DNA of 64,000 bases from Rhodococcus sp. NBC_00297 (GTDB lineage Bacteria > Actinomycetota > Actinomycetes > Mycobacteriales > Mycobacteriaceae). A program made the translations under genes and the position numbers. Where the stretch lies: assembly GCF_036173065.1 (NCBI RefSeq), contig NZ_CP108041.1, positions 1,550,001 to 1,614,000 of the forward strand, written 5' to 3'. Of this stretch, positions 33,728 to 41,937 are shown in pieces; the stretch's first letter is position 1; the number at the start of each line of letters is the position of its first letter. The notes under the pieces were generated by a model that ran no database searches, had not been told where the DNA came from, and was given only the letters and a program-made list of their open reading frames with translations.

Positions 33728-35392
33728 TCATTCGCCGCTGGTGGCGGTGACGTCGGTGTAGGCGTCCTCGGCGGTGTTCTCGCCGGTGACGACCTTCTCG
33801 ACCGGGCCGGTGGTGTAGCCGTGCTCGGTCAGGAACGCCAGGTACCGGGCGGCTCCCCCGGGGAGGCCGTCGCGGGTCCACCGGGTCTGCGGGCTGGCCC
33901 TCCACCACGACTTGTCGGAACCGGCCATGCGGGCTTCGAGTGCGGCCAGCACCAGCGCCAGGGTGAGCACCTGGGCGCGGGCGTCGGTGGCCTTGTCGAT
34001 CAGGTCGGCGATTCCGGTGAGCGGGTCTGCACCGGGCACCACCTCGCGCAGCACCTCCCCGGCCTTACCTTCGGTGAGCAGGTCGGGCGAGGCGGCGAGG
34101 GTCGCGGCGACCCATCCGGCGCTGCCCTTCGGCGCGGTCTTGCGCGTCAGGAGCGCCTTGATGTGCTCGCGGCGCAGCGTGGTCTCGGCGAGACCTGCGG
34201 CGTTGAGCGCCTTCACCCTGCGACGCTCGGCCTTGTCCGCGTCGGCGGCTTCGGCGGCGCGGCGTGCCGCGTCGTCGGTGTCGACCCCGGCAGCACCGGC
34301 GGCGGTGCGTCCGTGGGCCACGGGGGTTGCCTGCGGCACCTGGTAGCCGTGCTGCTCGGCGTCGTCGGCGCTGATCCAGTACGACGTCTCCCATGCCCAC
34401 CCTTCCGCCACGGTCCCCCGGTGGCGCTTGCCCTCTGCGGGTGCGTCGTCGGGGCCGTCGGCGTCCCAGTCGACGCTGTCCTCGTCGACCTGCTCGCCGG
34501 TCTCGGCGTCGATCCATGCCTCGACGCGGTCGGCCCACACCGACCACCGGTCGGGGTGCTCGGCCACCTCGACCGGCTCCCCCTCGGCGGTGCGGATCTC
34601 TCCTGCGTAGTACCAGCGTGCGTCACCCGTCTCGGGGTCGACGGTGAGCACCGGATGCCCGGCCTCCCCGTATGCGGTGAGTGCTTTCGCTCGGTCGCGT
34701 GCGTTCTTGCGGTCCTCGGTGAGCCTGCGTGCCAGGTGCGGGAAGTTGTACGGGCGGTTCTCGGCGGCGTCGAGAAGCTGCGCGACGGCGTCGGCGTCGC
34801 CCAGCTTCTCGAACGCGGCAATGATCGACGCCTGCTCGAGGTCGAGTTGCCCGGTGTCCAGCGCCGCCCGCGCGGCGTCGGAGCCACCGACCCGACCGGC
34901 GACCTTCGCGGCCTTCTGCGTGACCGACAGGGCCTGGGCGACCTCTTTGACGGACACGCCGAGGTCGAGCAACTGGGCGACGCCTGCGGCGCGCTGGCCG
35001 TCGGTGAGGTCGGCGCGCTGGTCGTTGGAGACGATCTGCTCCACGATGCGGGTGGTGTCGGCGGCGACCTGGTCCCCGTCCTGGGTGCGGATGAGCACCG
35101 GGACGACGGGGGTGTCGGTGGCGATCGCGGCGAGGGTGCGCCGTTGGCCGTCGATGACGGCGAGGGTGCCGTCGCCCCGGCGCACGGTCAGGATCGGGTG
35201 CAGGACTCCGTGCTCGCGGATGGAGGCGACGAAGTCGGGGGTCCGGTCCAGGTCGACGGTGTCGCGGACGTTGTCGGCGACGTCGAGGGTGGTGGGGTCC
35301 ACCTGGGCGAACACCGTTCCCAGCGCACCGGGATTGGTGTGCTCGGTGGCGGGTTCGGTTGTCGCGGTGGTGGTGTCGATGGTTGCGGTCAT
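33728..35392 (-). CDS. Large ParB/RepB-domain protein
   Basis: 554-residue protein. The N-terminal ParB/sulfiredoxin-like domain (about 30-110) contains VDPTTLDVADNVRDTVD, SIREHGVLHPILTVRR and VIDGQRRTLAA, the last corresponding to the GERR box that binds CTP in ParB. An HTH-type segment (LDLGVSVKEVAQALSVTQ) follows at about 140-160. The remaining 350 residues are helical and acidic, much longer than a partition ParB. Such ParB-like proteins are common in plasmid leading regions. It lies behind R2 via the 86-residue gene. It is distinct from the small parB at 63000. Confidence 0.85.
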   Translation of the reverse strand: MTATIDTTTATTEPATEHTNPGALGTVFAQVDPTTLDVADNVRDTVDLDRTPDFVASIREHGVLHPILTVRRGDGTLAVIDGQRRTLAAIATDTPVVPVLIRTQDGDQVAADTTRIVEQIVSNDQRADLTDGQRAAGVAQLLDLGVSVKEVAQALSVTQKAAKVAGRVGGSDAARAALDTGQLDLEQASIIAAFEKLGDADAVAQLLDAAENRPYNFPHLARRLTEDRKNARDRAKALTAYGEAGHPVLTVDPETGDARWYYAGEIRTAEGEPVEVAEHPDRWSVWADRVEAWIDAETGEQVDEDSVDWDADGPDDAPAEGKRHRGTVAEGWAWETSYWISADDAEQHGYQVPQATPVAHGRTAAGAAGVDTDDAARRAAEAADADKAERRRVKALNAAGLAETTLRREHIKALLTRKTAPKGSAGWVAATLAASPDLLTEGKAGEVLREVVPGADPLTGIADLIDKATDARAQVLTLALVLAALEARMAGSDKSWWRASPQTRWTRDGLPGGAARYLAFLTEHGYTTGPVEKVVTGENTAEDAYTDVTATSGE

Positions 35393-35530
35393 GATGGTGT
35401 CTCTCCTTGATATGGTTTCGGTGAGACACCGGGCAGTTAGGCGCTGTCCGGTGTTTTTCTGTTCTGGTGGTGCTGGTCGGGTGGTGTGATCCCCGGCTCG
35501 GTGGTCCCCGGCTCCGCTCCTGGTCGGTGT

Positions 35531-35791
35531 TCATGCGGTGCCCTGCGCCGTTCCGGCTGCTTCGGCGGTGTCGATCTGGGCCTCGGTGGCTCCGGCTTCG
35601 CGTGCGGTGCACGCCCAGTAGGCGGCGCGTTCGCGGTGCGCGGCCTCGGTGGACGCTTCGGGGTTCGCCGCTGCCTTCTGCGCCCTGGCGGTGTAGGCGG
35701 TGATCTGGGTGAGCGCGTGGGTGCGGATGGTCAGCACCGCCTCCCCCACTGCCCCCATGGTTGCGGTCTGAAAACTGGTGGTGACGCTCAT
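35531..35791 (-). CDS. 86-residue helical protein directly behind leader R2
   Basis: Starts MSVTTSFQTATMGAVGEAVL and contains a long Ala-rich helix (TYARAQ-type, NPEASTEAAHRERAAYWACTA). It is 46 bases downstream of the R2 bracket and 138 bases before the ParB-like start. No family is recognised. Confidence 0.55.
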   Translation of the reverse strand: MSVTTSFQTATMGAVGEAVLTIRTHALTQITAYTARAQKAAANPEASTEAAHRERAAYWACTAREAGATEAQIDTAEAAGTAQGTA

Positions 35792-35830
35792 CGGTGCGCT
35801 CCCTCGACTCCGGTGACCTGGCCTTCTGCC

Positions 35831-36130
35831 CTGCCACGTTCTTTCGCCGTCATCTGGCGTGGCGCAGAGGAGGCGGCGCACGGGAACGGCGTCCTGCACC
35901 CGATACGAAAAGTTCTCAGCCGGAGGCGTTCTGAGAAGTTTTCGTATCCCGCAGGGGCCGGAGCGCAGCGGAGGTCGGGTGTGGGTAAGACGGGCACGGG
36001 TGACGCAGCATCGGAGTAGCCAGATGTGTCGAAAGAACGACGCTTTTCACAGGACGGAGCGCAGCGGAGTTCCGATCAGGGCACGCCCGCAGGGTGGGCT
36101 ACGCCCGGCCCGCTGGGCCGGCCATCGCAC
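35831..36130 (-). promoter_or_regulatory. Repeated structured leader R2
   Basis: Copy of R1/R3. GTTCTTTCG at 35838-35846 and its inverse at 36030-36038, 192 bases apart exactly as in R1. The hairpin is best preserved here: 35902-35919 pairs with 35931-35948 over 18 bases with one mismatch. GGAGCGCAGCGGAG occurs at about 35959 and 36057. It leads the 86-residue and ParB-like genes. Confidence 0.82.
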
Positions 36131-36197
36131 CCGTGACCGCCGGCCGCCGAACCGTGCGGGTAGCGACATCGGCATCCGCGTCGTCTGCGGACACGAA

Positions 36198-36227
36198 AGA
36201 GGCCCGCACCCTGGGGTGCGGGCCTCT
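36198..36227 (-). terminator. Terminator of the ardC operon
   Basis: AGAGGCCCGCACC (36198-36210) pairs perfectly with 36215-36227 around ctgg. It lies 23 bases past the stop of the 56-residue gene, closing the ardC transcript just before R2 starts the next. Confidence 0.85.
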
Positions 36228-36249
36228 CTGTTGCGTGTCTGTGCGCTGG

Positions 36250-36420
36250 TCAGGACTGTTCGGGCGGCACTGTGGTCGGCTTGCCTGCTGCGGCGTCACG
36301 GATCCACTGCGGCACTTCGCGCCCACTGCGTTCGCGCATCGCGATCGACGCGCGCGCGGCGGCGGCGGCGACGCGGGGTCGCGGTGTCTTGTCGACTGCG
36401 CGTGATTCGGTGGTGGTCAT
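36250..36420 (-). CDS. 56-residue basic protein
   Basis: Starts MTTTESRAVDKTPRPRVAAA and ends TVPPEQS. The ATG overlaps the preceding stop (ATGA). The centre is basic and helical (ARASIAMRERSGREVPQW). It is the last gene of the ardC operon. No family is recognised. Confidence 0.5.
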   Translation of the reverse strand: MTTTESRAVDKTPRPRVAAAAARASIAMRERSGREVPQWIRDAAAGKPTTVPPEQS

Positions 36421-36746
36421 CGCGGGCCCTCCTGATCGTTCTGGTTGTCAGTGTCCTCTGTGTCGACGAGTTCCGCCACCGTCGACCGAATCGCTCGGTC
36501 TGCCACGGCGACCAGAACTGCCTCCTCTGTCTTGGTGATGAGAGGTGAATCGGTGACGGTCGCGTAGACGTCCCAGCCGAGTTCGGCCTCGTCGTCGTCC
36601 TTGCTGAGAGTGTGGTCCAGGCACCAGGTGATGCGGTCCCATGCTTGGGCGCGTTTGTCGGCGACGGTGCGTTGTCGGATGGTGAGGGCGACCCCGACGA
36701 CGGCGAGGACGCCGACGATCAGGGTCACCCATGCTTGTGCTGGCAC
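36417..36746 (-). CDS. 109-residue single-pass membrane protein
   Basis: N-terminal helix MPAQAWVTLIVGVLAVVGVA, then a soluble acidic domain containing RITWCLDHTLSKDDDEAELG and ITKTEEAVLVAVADRAIR. It lies 31 bases downstream of ardC and overlaps the next gene. Its function is unknown; the operon position suggests a role during plasmid establishment. Confidence 0.55.
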   Translation of the reverse strand: MPAQAWVTLIVGVLAVVGVALTIRQRTVADKRAQAWDRITWCLDHTLSKDDDEAELGWDVYATVTDSPLITKTEEAVLVAVADRAIRSTVAELVDTEDTDNQNDQEGPR

Positions 36747-36777
36747 GTGGGTTCCTTCCGGTGGTGGGTGGTGCTGG

Positions 36778-37533
36778 TCAGGCGGCAGCGGTGTCGCCGC
36801 TGTCGGTGTCGCTGTCGACCTGCGGGTCGAGGGCGTCGGCGAGTTCGTGGACGGCGGCGAGGACGGCGCGGGCGGTGTCGGTGACGGTGTCGAGATTGCC
36901 GTCAGCCCATCCGGCGACGTAGCCGACGCTGTAGGCGGCGGTGTCGAGTCCGAGGATCCCCGCGAGAACGTACGCGACGGATTCGGCTTCGACCTCCATC
37001 CGGCCTCGGTGCAGGTCGCGGCGATCGTCTGCGGCGACGGCGTCGGCGGTGTGCATGAGGGCGTGGGCTGCTTCGTGGATCATCGTCTTCGCTGCCTGCG
37101 CGGGTGCGAGGCGGGCGTCGACGACGATACGGCGGCTCCCGTCGACGGTGGTGTACCCGTTGGTCTCCCCGTCGATGACGTCGCGGGTGACGGTCCAGCC
37201 GCGCGCGGTCATGAGGGCGTGGACACGGTCGTAGATGGCGGCGGGGTCGTCGCCGGTGAGGCGGTGGGCGATCTGCTCGGCCTGGGGGTGGCCGTCGATG
37301 GGGTCGGTCTGGTCGTGGGCGAAGACGGAGAAGATCGGGAAGGTGGGGACCTTGCGGGTGGTCTCGTCGCCGGTGGCCTGGTCGGTCTCGGTGACGGTGC
37401 GGCTGCTGTAGCCGTAGATGCGGATCGCTTTCTCACCCTTGCGGACCTGCCGCCCCCGGGCCTGCCATGCCCGGAATCCGGCGACCTGCGTCGCCGTCGG
37501 CCGCTGAGCGAGGATCAGCATGACGTTGTTGAA
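36778..37533 (-). pseudogene. ardC: 3' part of interrupted ardC (metalloprotease domain)
   Basis: 251 codons of an ArdC-type antirestriction protein, beginning abruptly at FNNVMLILAQRPTATQ. In intact relatives that sequence follows FHxYS, which is exactly where the 5' part at 44857-45033 ends. Visible features are the ssDNA-binding-domain segment AWQARGRQVRKGEKAI and the zinc protease motif HEAAHALMH, with a downstream Glu in MEVEAESVAY. ArdC protects incoming plasmid DNA from host restriction. A TTG at the edge of the inserted element could restart translation, but the N-terminal ssDNA-binding segment would be missing. Confidence 0.88.
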
Positions 37534-37643
37534 CAAGGGTGCGGAATCGCATCAGCTGCACGATCCGGTGCGTGCAGGAATCGAGTCCGAGTGAGACGGC
37601 ACACCTTCCCACAGCCAACCGAGCGGCGTATGGTCTGCACTAC

Positions 37644-37660
37644 ATACCCCCTGGGGGTAT
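37644..37660. promoter_or_regulatory. CsoR-type copper operator upstream of copB
   Basis: ATACCCCCTGGGGGTAT is a perfect GC-tract palindrome of the type bound by CsoR repressors, 122 bases before the copper ATPase start. No csoR gene lies in the element, so regulation would depend on a host CsoR. Confidence 0.75.
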
Positions 37661-37782
37661 CAACCCGGAGCAGGACACAGCGGGCAGCCGACAGCAGAGA
37701 TGCGGTAGGACCACGGCACGTCCGGACACTCCGACCGGTACAAGGCATTGCACAGCAACACCTTCGAAATCGAGGAATTGAC

Positions 37783-39870
37783 ATGATCGAGTCATCACCG
37801 GCCACCGTTCGGACGGACAGTTCGCACGATCACGACCATCACGGCATGGCCGGCGGCCACGGCGGCCACGGCGGCCACGGCGGCCACGGCGGCCACGGCG
37901 ATCATGCAGGGCAGTTCCGCAGGTTGTTCTGGGTGATGGCCGTACTGGCGGTTCCGGTGATCGCAGCGTCGGACATGTTCGCGATGATCCTCGGGTACTC
38001 ACTGCCGGACAGCTCCTGGATCGGGTGGGTGTCCCCCGTGCTGGGCACGGTCATGTTCGTGTGGGGTGGCTCCCCGTTTCTCACCGGTGCGGTCGGCGAG
38101 ATCCGCAGCCGCACACCGGGAATGATGCTGTTGATCGCGTTGGCGATCACCGTCGCGTTCGTCTCGTCTCTCGGTGCGAGCGTCGGTCTGCTCGATCATC
38201 AGCTCGACTTCTGGTGGGAGCTGGCACTGCTGATCGTGATCATGCTGCTGGGGCACTGGATCGAGATGCGCTCGCTCGCGCAGACGACGTCGGCGCTGGA
38301 CTCGCTGGCCGCGTTGCTGCCCGACACCGCGGAGCGGGTCGACGCCGATGGTGAGGTGACGGTCGTGGATCCGGCGCAACTGCAGGTCGGGGACGTGGTG
38401 GTCGTGCGCCCCGGCGGCCGGGTACCGGCCGACGGTGTCGTCGTCTCCGGGGCGGCGAGCATGGACGAGTCGATGATCACCGGCGAGTCGCGCACCGTGC
38501 GCCGTAGCGACGGGGACACCGTCGTCGCCGGCACCGTCGCCACCGATTCCGGGATCCGCGTGAGGGTGTCCGCCATCGGGGAGGACACCACTCTCGCCGG
38601 GATCCGCCGACTGGTCAGCGACGCGCAGAACTCGACGTCGCGGGCGCAGCGCATCGCGGACATCGCCGCGGCGTGGCTGTTCTGGTTCGCCCTCGGCGCG
38701 GCCGTTCTCACCGCTGCCGCCTGGACCGTCCTCGGCTCCCCCGACGACGCGGTCGTGCGCACGATCACCGTCCTGGTCATCGCCTGCCCCCACGCGCTGG
38801 GCCTGGCGATTCCGTTGGTGGTGTCCATCGCGACCGAACGCGCCGCACGCGGCGGCGTCCTGATCAAGGACCGCCTCGCACTCGAATCCATGCGCACCGT
38901 CGACACCGTGCTGTTCGACAAGACCGGCACTCTCACCCGCGGCGAACCCGCCGTCACCGGTGTCGAGGCCGTCGCGGGACGCACCGAGGACGACGTGCTG
39001 GCGCTGGCGGCCGCCGCGGAAGCGGACTCCGAGCATCCGTTGGCACGCGCGATCGTCGCCGCCGCCGAGAGCCGTCGGCTCGATGTCTCTCGTGCACAGG
39101 ACTTCCGGTCCTCCCCCGCGGTCGGGGTGTCCGCGGTCGTCGACGGCGCCGCCGTGCGGGTGGGTGGTCCGGCGATGCTCGAGCAGGAGCACCGGTCCGA
39201 GCTCGGTGTGGCGAATCGGTGGCGGCAGGACGGGGCGATCATCTTGCATGTCCTCGGCGACGGCGCCGTGATCGGAGCGCTGAAACTGGCCGACGAGATC
39301 CGTCCCGAGTCCCGCGCCGCGGTGGCCGACCTGCACGCCCGTGGGGTGCAGGTGGTCATGATCACCGGCGACGCCGACGCGGTCGCCGCCTCGGTTGCCG
39401 GTGAGCTGGGTATCGACCGCTACTTCGCCGGGGTGCGCCCCGAGGACAAAGCGCAGCGGGTGGCGGACCTGCAGGACGAAGGCAGGAAGGTCGCGATGGT
39501 CGGTGACGGTGTCAACGACGCCCCCGCCCTCGCCCGCGCCGACGTCGGCATCGCCATCGGTGCAGGCACCGATGTCGCGATCGCGTCCGCCGGGGTGATC
39601 CTCGCCAGTGACGACCCCCGCTCGGTGCTGTCGGTGGTCGACCTCTCCCGCGCTGCGTACCGGAAGATGAAGCAGAACCTGTGGTGGGCCGCCGGATACA
39701 ACCTGCTCTCCGTCCCGCTGGCCGCCGGTGTGCTCGCACCCATCGGGTTCGTCCTGCCGATGTCCGTCGGAGCGATACTGATGTCCCTGTCGACGATCAT
39801 CGTCGCCGCCAACGCCCAACTGCTCCGCCGACTCGACCTCCGGCCCGGCACTGCTACCCCGCAGGACTGA
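37783..39870 (+). CDS. copB: Copper-exporting P1B ATPase with CPH motif (CopB type)
   Basis: 695-residue heavy-metal P-type ATPase. A His-rich N terminus (GHGGHGGHGGHGGHGDH) replaces the usual CxxC metal domain. The actuator motif is ITGES, the transmembrane metal site is VIACPHALGLAIPL (CPH, typical of the CopB/P1B-3 group), the phosphorylation site is DKTGTLTRG, the nucleotide site is SEHPLA, and the hinge is MVGDGVNDAPALARADVG. ATG 37783 has GAGG upstream. It exports copper, with Cu(II) or Cu(I) not decided by sequence. Regulation is probably by the CsoR-type operator upstream. A strong terminator follows. Confidence 0.92.
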   Translation: MIESSPATVRTDSSHDHDHHGMAGGHGGHGGHGGHGGHGDHAGQFRRLFWVMAVLAVPVIAASDMFAMILGYSLPDSSWIGWVSPVLGTVMFVWGGSPFLTGAVGEIRSRTPGMMLLIALAITVAFVSSLGASVGLLDHQLDFWWELALLIVIMLLGHWIEMRSLAQTTSALDSLAALLPDTAERVDADGEVTVVDPAQLQVGDVVVVRPGGRVPADGVVVSGAASMDESMITGESRTVRRSDGDTVVAGTVATDSGIRVRVSAIGEDTTLAGIRRLVSDAQNSTSRAQRIADIAAAWLFWFALGAAVLTAAAWTVLGSPDDAVVRTITVLVIACPHALGLAIPLVVSIATERAARGGVLIKDRLALESMRTVDTVLFDKTGTLTRGEPAVTGVEAVAGRTEDDVLALAAAAEADSEHPLARAIVAAAESRRLDVSRAQDFRSSPAVGVSAVVDGAAVRVGGPAMLEQEHRSELGVANRWRQDGAIILHVLGDGAVIGALKLADEIRPESRAAVADLHARGVQVVMITGDADAVAASVAGELGIDRYFAGVRPEDKAQRVADLQDEGRKVAMVGDGVNDAPALARADVGIAIGAGTDVAIASAGVILASDDPRSVLSVVDLSRAAYRKMKQNLWWAAGYNLLSVPLAAGVLAPIGFVLPMSVGAILMSLSTIIVAANAQLLRRLDLRPGTATPQD
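37852..37896 (+). repeat. Five 9-bp tandem units in copB
   Basis: Five perfect GGCGGCCAC units encode Gly-Gly-His repeats. Slippage would change the number of His ligands without shifting frame. Confidence 0.9.
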
Positions 39871-39885
39871 CCTGCACCCTCCGAC

Positions 39886-39927
39886 ACGACGCAGCCCCGC
39901 ATCGACATCGATGCGGGGCTGCGTCGT
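39886..39927. terminator. Bidirectional terminator between copB and DUF305 gene
   Basis: About 20 bases (39886-39905) pair perfectly with 39908-39927 around a 2-base loop, between convergent stops. Confidence 0.88.
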
Positions 39928-39971
39928 TCGTCGAACAGGACCCGAAACTGCGGTTCCGGCCGGGTTCTCGG

Positions 39972-40607
39972 TCAGCCCAGGAGCTGCTGCATACGCGAGA
40001 TCTCGGCGTTCTGCGTCTCGACGATGGTGCGGGCCATCGCGACCGCGTCAGCATTGGAGCCGTCAGCGATCTCCTTCTCCGCCATCGTGACCGCGCCCTG
40101 GTGGTGGGCGATCATCATCGTCAGCCACTGCCGGTCGAAGTCAGCACCCGACGCGGACATCAGCGAGTCCATGTCCTGCGCGGTCATCATCCCGCTGCCC
40201 GATCCGTGATCCATACCTTCCATCGAGCTCGCGTCCGACGACGGCGCCGGCTGACCCCACTGCGCCAACCACGACGTCAATTGCTCCATCTCGGGTTTCT
40301 GGGCGGCGGCAATCTCCCCGGCCAGGGCGACGATCTCCGGGTTCGTCGTGCGCCCGTCGACCATGGTGGCCATCTCGACGGCCTGCGCGTGATGCGGATA
40401 CATCATCGACGCGAACATGACATCGGCGTCGGTGAACGTCGCCGCGGGATCCGCGGACTGCGCCGACGAAGACTCCATCGAGGTGGACGAGCCCATCGAG
40501 TGGCCCTCCATCGACGTGTCCGATCCGTCGTCGCTACACCCTGCGAGGAGAGTGATGCCGACCGCCGCGGCGGCGAGGACAGTGGTCGTTTTTCTGTTGA
40601 TACGCAT
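39972..40607 (-). CDS. DUF305 copper-stress lipoprotein
   Basis: 211-residue exported protein. The signal peptide runs to lipobox LLAGC, followed by a Ser/Met-rich linker (DTSMEGHSMGSSTSMES). The duplicated DUF305 core has MMYPHHAQAVEMA and MMIAHHQGAVTMA; each half contributes a His-His pair for metal binding. Such proteins accompany copper-export genes in actinobacteria and probably bind copper outside the membrane. The gene converges with copB inside the copper element. Confidence 0.88.
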   Translation of the reverse strand: MRINRKTTTVLAAAAVGITLLAGCSDDGSDTSMEGHSMGSSTSMESSSAQSADPAATFTDADVMFASMMYPHHAQAVEMATMVDGRTTNPEIVALAGEIAAAQKPEMEQLTSWLAQWGQPAPSSDASSMEGMDHGSGSGMMTAQDMDSLMSASGADFDRQWLTMMIAHHQGAVTMAEKEIADGSNADAVAMARTIVETQNAEISRMQQLLG

Positions 40608-40691
40608 GGAAGTACTCCTGAGGTGTGTCGAACGAAAGACGAGGTGGATCTGCCTGCGATCCGCCGGAGCGCCATGGCCCCGGACTCCCCG

Positions 40692-41120
40692 TCACACCCG
40701 AAGAAGTACCGACTTGTCCAGCGAGCGCACAGCCCACGGGGGCGCACGACCTGCCCGAGCCACGATCGCGACAACGCGGTCGGACACGGTGTCGAGTACT
40801 GGCATGAGCTCGGCGGTCCCGGTCGGCACCGACATCGCAGGGAAAGACGTGACCGTCCCGATGCACGGATGCACCATGTCGTGGCCGCTCGGGCACGGCA
40901 TATGCGCCGCCGCCGTCTCGACGTCGACGGTGTGTGTGTCAGCAGAGTGGTGGGCGACCACGCTGCTCACCGGCCCTGGTGCGGACATCGCGTCGTGGGC
41001 CGCGGCGGTGGGGACGGGCAGGGTCGTGTGCATCAGCACCACGCCGAGCGCGATCAGCACCGTCCGCAGCACCGAGAGCGCAGACGAGGCCGACGATCGT
41101 CGCCGAGCACCGTCACACAC
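40692..41120 (-). CDS. DUF6153-like secreted or membrane protein
   Basis: About 143 residues. A hydrophobic segment (VLRTVLIALGVVLMH) is followed by a His/Met/Cys-containing region (HMPCPSGHDMVHPC) and the C-terminal motif PPWAVRSLDKSVLLRV typical of the DUF6153 group. The CsoR-type operator at 41140-41156 overlaps an upstream ATG (41142), so GTG 41120 is the likelier start, perhaps on a near-leaderless mRNA. The Cys/His/Met pattern and operator suggest a copper-binding role. Confidence 0.6.
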   Translation of the reverse strand: MCDGARRRSSASSALSVLRTVLIALGVVLMHTTLPVPTAAAHDAMSAPGPVSSVVAHHSADTHTVDVETAAAHMPCPSGHDMVHPCIGTVTSFPAMSVPTGTAELMPVLDTVSDRVVAIVARAGRAPPWAVRSLDKSVLLRV

Positions 41121-41139
41121 GTTGCCAGCGTACCAACCC

Positions 41140-41156
41140 ATACCCCCTACGGGTAT
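41140..41156. promoter_or_regulatory. Second CsoR-type operator
   Basis: ATACCCCCTACGGGTAT, one base pair less symmetrical than the copB operator. It lies at the 5' end of the DUF6153-like gene and so probably controls the minus-strand copper genes. Confidence 0.65.
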
Positions 41157-41394
41157 CACCGAGGCCCGAAAACAGATCCTGACGGCCGTGGCCACAACAT
41201 GATCACGGCTCATCCGGACCTGCGAGGGGCACCCTGGTCTCCATGGAGCTGGGATTCCGGGCGCATCCCCACGTACGAGGGCCGCGAAGTCCGGCCCGAC
41301 ACAGCAATGCTGAACCGCCGGACGGACTGGCGGCGCCGCGGGTGCGGCGATGCTCGACCCGTTCCTCTCCCGTTCGTCGGCGTTAGGGTTGCTC

Positions 41395-41859
41395 ATGGGC
41401 ATGTCGAGAGTGGTTCCCGCGCTGCCGGTACGACACATCGAGACCGCGATCGCCGTCTACACCCACTCCTTCGGCTTCACGGCGCAGTACTCCGATCCCA
41501 CCTTCGCCAAGCTCACCCGAGACGACGTCGAGATCCACTTGTGGGCCGCCGACGACGACAGCTGGAAGGACCGCCCCGAACCCGCACCCTGGCCGGTGCG
41601 CAGCGGAGCGGAGAGTTTTCTCGCCGGAACGGCCAGTTGCCGCATCACCGTAGACGATGTCGCCGAACTGTATGACGAACTCTCGCGTGCAGGCGTTCTG
41701 CACCCGGCAGACGCCGGCCACCCCGGCGCGACCGATTGGGGAACGACGGAGTTCGCGACTGTCGACGGCGACGGCAACCTGATTACGTTCTCCACGAACG
41801 ATATTCGGACTGCTGACACTCCCGGCGCCGGTGACGGTGACGCTGTGGCCACTCCCTGA
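41395..41859 (+). CDS. Bleomycin-resistance-like VOC protein
   Basis: 154-residue VOC-fold protein: LPVRHIETAIAVYTHSFGF at the start, VEIHLWAADD in the middle, and ATVDGDGNLITFS at the end. It resembles bleomycin/glycopeptide-binding dimeric proteins that sequester the drug. ATG 41395 or 41401 is preferred over 41350. It is cargo of the copper element, between the copper genes and the recombinases. Substrate unproven. Confidence 0.72.
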   Translation: MGMSRVVPALPVRHIETAIAVYTHSFGFTAQYSDPTFAKLTRDDVEIHLWAADDDSWKDRPEPAPWPVRSGAESFLAGTASCRITVDDVAELYDELSRAGVLHPADAGHPGATDWGTTEFATVDGDGNLITFSTNDIRTADTPGAGDGDAVATP

Positions 41860-41918
41860 CCGCGAATCCATCGATCGCCGATGGAACCCATCGACGTCGT
41901 CACGATTCTTGCATTAGA

Positions 41919-41937
41919 TGCATGATACGTTCATGCA
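41919..41937 (+). promoter_or_regulatory. Operator-like palindrome at the recombinase start
   Basis: TGCATGA-tacgt-TCATGCA ends one base before ATG 41938. It is a good candidate binding site for the HTH protein of the trio, giving autoregulation; that link is inference. Confidence 0.5.

Noticed and set aside
33677-35410. Plus-strand frame of 577 codons opposite the ParB-like gene
   Set aside because: It is the complement of a convincing ParB-domain protein and shows only Gly/Val-rich antisense composition.
36601-37782. N-terminal extension of the copper ATPase frame back to 36601
   Set aside because: The frame is open only because it runs antisense through ardC. The ribosome site and His-rich start fix the gene at 37783.
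37852-37896. Short direct repeats as a CRISPR array
   Set aside because: The units are 9 bp, contiguous and in frame, so they form a coding minisatellite. No CRISPR array or cas gene was seen in the window.
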